Assembly (NCBI GenBank): GCA_024695285.1
Contig: JAILIM010000031.1
Location: forward strand, 30,820-94,819
Direction: 5' to 3'
Source: Bacteroidales bacterium
GTDB lineage: Bacteria; Bacteroidota; Bacteroidia; Bacteroidales; UBA932
DNA length: 64,000 nt
A model generated the notes under the pieces. That model did not search any database, was not told the DNA's origin, and was given only the letters and a program-made list of their open reading frames with translations. The number at the start of each line of letters is the position of its first letter. The stretch's first letter is position 1. A program made the translations under genes and the position numbers. Below, one piece after another: positions 63,115 to 64,000 of the stretch.

Positions 63115-63708
63115 TCAATGATAGAACAGAAACCCGAAGTAGATCCTGGGGCCATAAGGCAGCAGTTTTGATTCACTCAGGGCGAAGAGGCAATCAGCCT
63201 TTAGTGTCAAGTGCATCGGTCCGGAGACAATTAAGTCGCAACCGATAAAGGGATCGACGGCCATAAAACCCTGCTTGTGATAGCGGGTGCCGTCGATGGG
63301 AGCCCAGGGCGATGCCGGCTCTTCCATCATGAGGAGCGTCGTCATCGAACCGCCCCCGAGCGTGATGCCCGCGTAAGGTTGGAACTTGCCCAAGACGGTA
63401 TAGAAATCGGCAAGGATACCGCCCCATCCGTATTTGAGGTAGCTGCCGTTGCCGCGCTGGCCTAATGTTGATACGTATCCTTCGCTGCCGATGCGGAAAT
63501 GCTCACCAATATGCAGGCGGATAACCCCGCCTATTCCCATAGGCATGCCTTTGGCGTTGTAGCCGATTGCATCCAGACTGCCTTGCAGGTAGCCGGTATG
63601 GACCATCATGCCTCCGTCGAAACCGTTCAGGAGTTTCTTCTCCTGCGCAGAGGAAGACAAGGCAATCAGAAGGCAGATTGCCGCAAGAATTGTTCTTCTC
63701 ATATTCAT
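63115..63708 (-). CDS. Outer-membrane beta-barrel protein, unknown
   Basis: 197 aa (ATG 63708; ATG 63702 MRRTIL equally likely). Signal peptide ends SSSAQ. Gly-rich amphipathic strands (GIGGVIRLHIGEHFRIGSEGYV, YAGITLGGGSMTT, GPRIYFGFLFYH) ending in an aromatic residue: small barrel of the OMP_b-brl type. No assigned function. Its promoter region carries the conserved 73-bp block also found before the DUF4491 gene. Confidence 0.72.
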   Translation of the reverse strand: MNMRRTILAAICLLIALSSSAQEKKLLNGFDGGMMVHTGYLQGSLDAIGYNAKGMPMGIGGVIRLHIGEHFRIGSEGYVSTLGQRGNGSYLKYGWGGILADFYTVLGKFQPYAGITLGGGSMTTLLMMEEPASPWAPIDGTRYHKQGFMAVDPFIGCDLIVSGPMHLTLKADCLFALSESKLLPYGPRIYFGFLFYH

Positions 63709-63709
63709 A

Positions 63710-63782
63710 ACCCTGCAAAGTTCGGCATAACAGATGGAAAATTTTAGGCCGGGAAGGGGAGAAATTAGGATTATCCTTGCAT
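63710..63782. promoter_or_regulatory. Conserved 73-bp divergent upstream block, copy 2
   Basis: See 45818-45890; here GGATTATCC is the palindrome and CGAACTTTGCAG (minus strand) lies 4 bp before the beta-barrel ATG. Confidence 0.7.
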
Positions 63783-63809
63783 ACGCAGCCTGAACATGCG
63801 GACAGGGGC

Positions 63810-63848
63810 TTGAAATAAAACCAAAATTCTTATCTTTGCATTGTGAAC
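63810..63848 (+). promoter_or_regulatory. Promoter of the permease gene
   Basis: TTGAAATAAAACC (63810-63822), -7 box TATCTTTG (63831-63838), then CATTGTGAACCG, a partial match to the OhrR-type downstream site (CATCGTGAACGA). The left palindrome is absent, so membership in that regulon is doubtful. Confidence 0.5.
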
Positions 63849-63889
63849 CGTATTATACCGGCCTCCTTTGAATATAATCTGTAACATTT

Positions 63890-64000
63890 ATGGATGAATA
63901 CCTGCTGTCTCTTCTGAACGTGGTCTGCGAGATGGCTCCATATCTGCTGTTGGGCTTTTTCATCGCTGGTGTTCTGCATGTATTCGTGCCGCAGGGTTTT
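63890..64000 (+). CDS. Permease (UPF0718/DUF318-like), N-terminal part, runs off the window
   Basis: ATG 63890; the 37 visible residues (MDEYLLSLLNVVCEMAPYLL ... ending HVFVPQGF) match the start of the SO_0444/DUF318 permease family, including YLLLGFFIAGVLHVF as the first membrane helix. These are proposed efflux permeases for metals such as copper or zinc. The Gly-Phe helix and HVFVP turn are the conserved part; the rest is outside the window. Confidence 0.75.
   Translation, partial: MDEYLLSLLNVVCEMAPYLLLGFFIAGVLHVFVPQGF

Noticed and set aside
1..64000. IS elements, prophage, integrase, rRNA genes
   Set aside because: No transposase, recombinase, capsid or rRNA sequence recognised anywhere in the window.

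Overview
The window comes from a GC-rich member of the Bacteroidota, most likely a gut or rumen Bacteroidales. Evidence: SusC/SusD pair, many Cys-anchored lipoproteins with Bacteroidota-type modules (BACON, GLUG-like repeats, fimbrillin-like domains, DUF4886, DUF4491), and promoters of the Bacteroides type (TAnnTTTG at -7, no Shine-Dalgarno dependence). The exact genus cannot be read from the sequence.

Layout. 1-17.8 kb: a surface-protein locus on the + strand: end of a LamG protein, SusC, SusD, three large GLUG-repeat lipoproteins, a metallophosphoesterase lipoprotein and a secreted metallo-beta-lactamase-fold hydrolase. 17.8-18.9 kb: a PIN toxin/antitoxin pair flanked on both sides by short tandem repeats. 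18.9-26.97 kb: MgtC-like membrane protein, CDF metal exporter, MscS channel, superoxide dismutase, rhaB-rhaA, a beta-helix protein and a thioredoxin-fold protein. 26.97-27.4 kb: a hairpin-rich non-coding stretch ending in tRNA-Val(CAC). 27.4-36.4 kb: GDPD lipoprotein, outer-membrane proteins, CotH-like lipoprotein, a peptidoglycan-recycling pair (AmgK-like kinase fused to RapZ C-domain, plus MurU-like nucleotidyltransferase), a truncated histidine phosphatase, a second CDF transporter and an unknown lipoprotein. 36.5-39.4 kb: PLD-type lipoprotein, a 124-aa unknown protein and a stand-alone reverse transcriptase, closely spaced on one strand. 39.4-43.5 kb: a 1379-aa mosaic GLUG/BACON/SGNH lipoprotein. 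43.6-47.5 kb: glutathione peroxidase plus OhrR-like MarR repressor, AraC regulator, DUF4491 protein, and radical SAM plus flavodoxin; the two + strand units share the same double-palindrome promoter. 47.5-54.55 kb: a complete histidine operon (hisG, fused hisD-hisC, hisB, hisH, hisA, hisF, hisIE) with a His-rich leader peptide and attenuator hairpin. 54.6-60.9 kb: porin-like protein, imelysin, di-heme DUF1111 protein and fused ResB-CcsA cytochrome c assembly protein, next to a divergent hemerythrin-LuxR regulator (61.1 kb). 62-64 kb: Tat-type flavodoxin, outer-membrane beta-barrel and the start of an efflux permease.

How the genes work together: the strongest regulatory inferences are (i) an OhrR-type peroxide/thiol regulon linking glutathione peroxidase with the radical SAM-flavodoxin pair through identical operators, (ii) transcription attenuation of the his operon, and (iii) an iron/heme surface module (porin, imelysin, DUF1111 cytochrome, CcsBA) probably governed by the adjacent di-iron sensor-type regulator. 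The best candidate for an undescribed system is the coupled small protein/reverse transcriptase pair at 37.8-39.4 kb. A family of dispersed palindromic repeats (core CGCTCAGAATGACAGGG) occurs at several places, once inside the rhamnulokinase coding sequence without breaking the frame. No transposase, rRNA or CRISPR array was seen.
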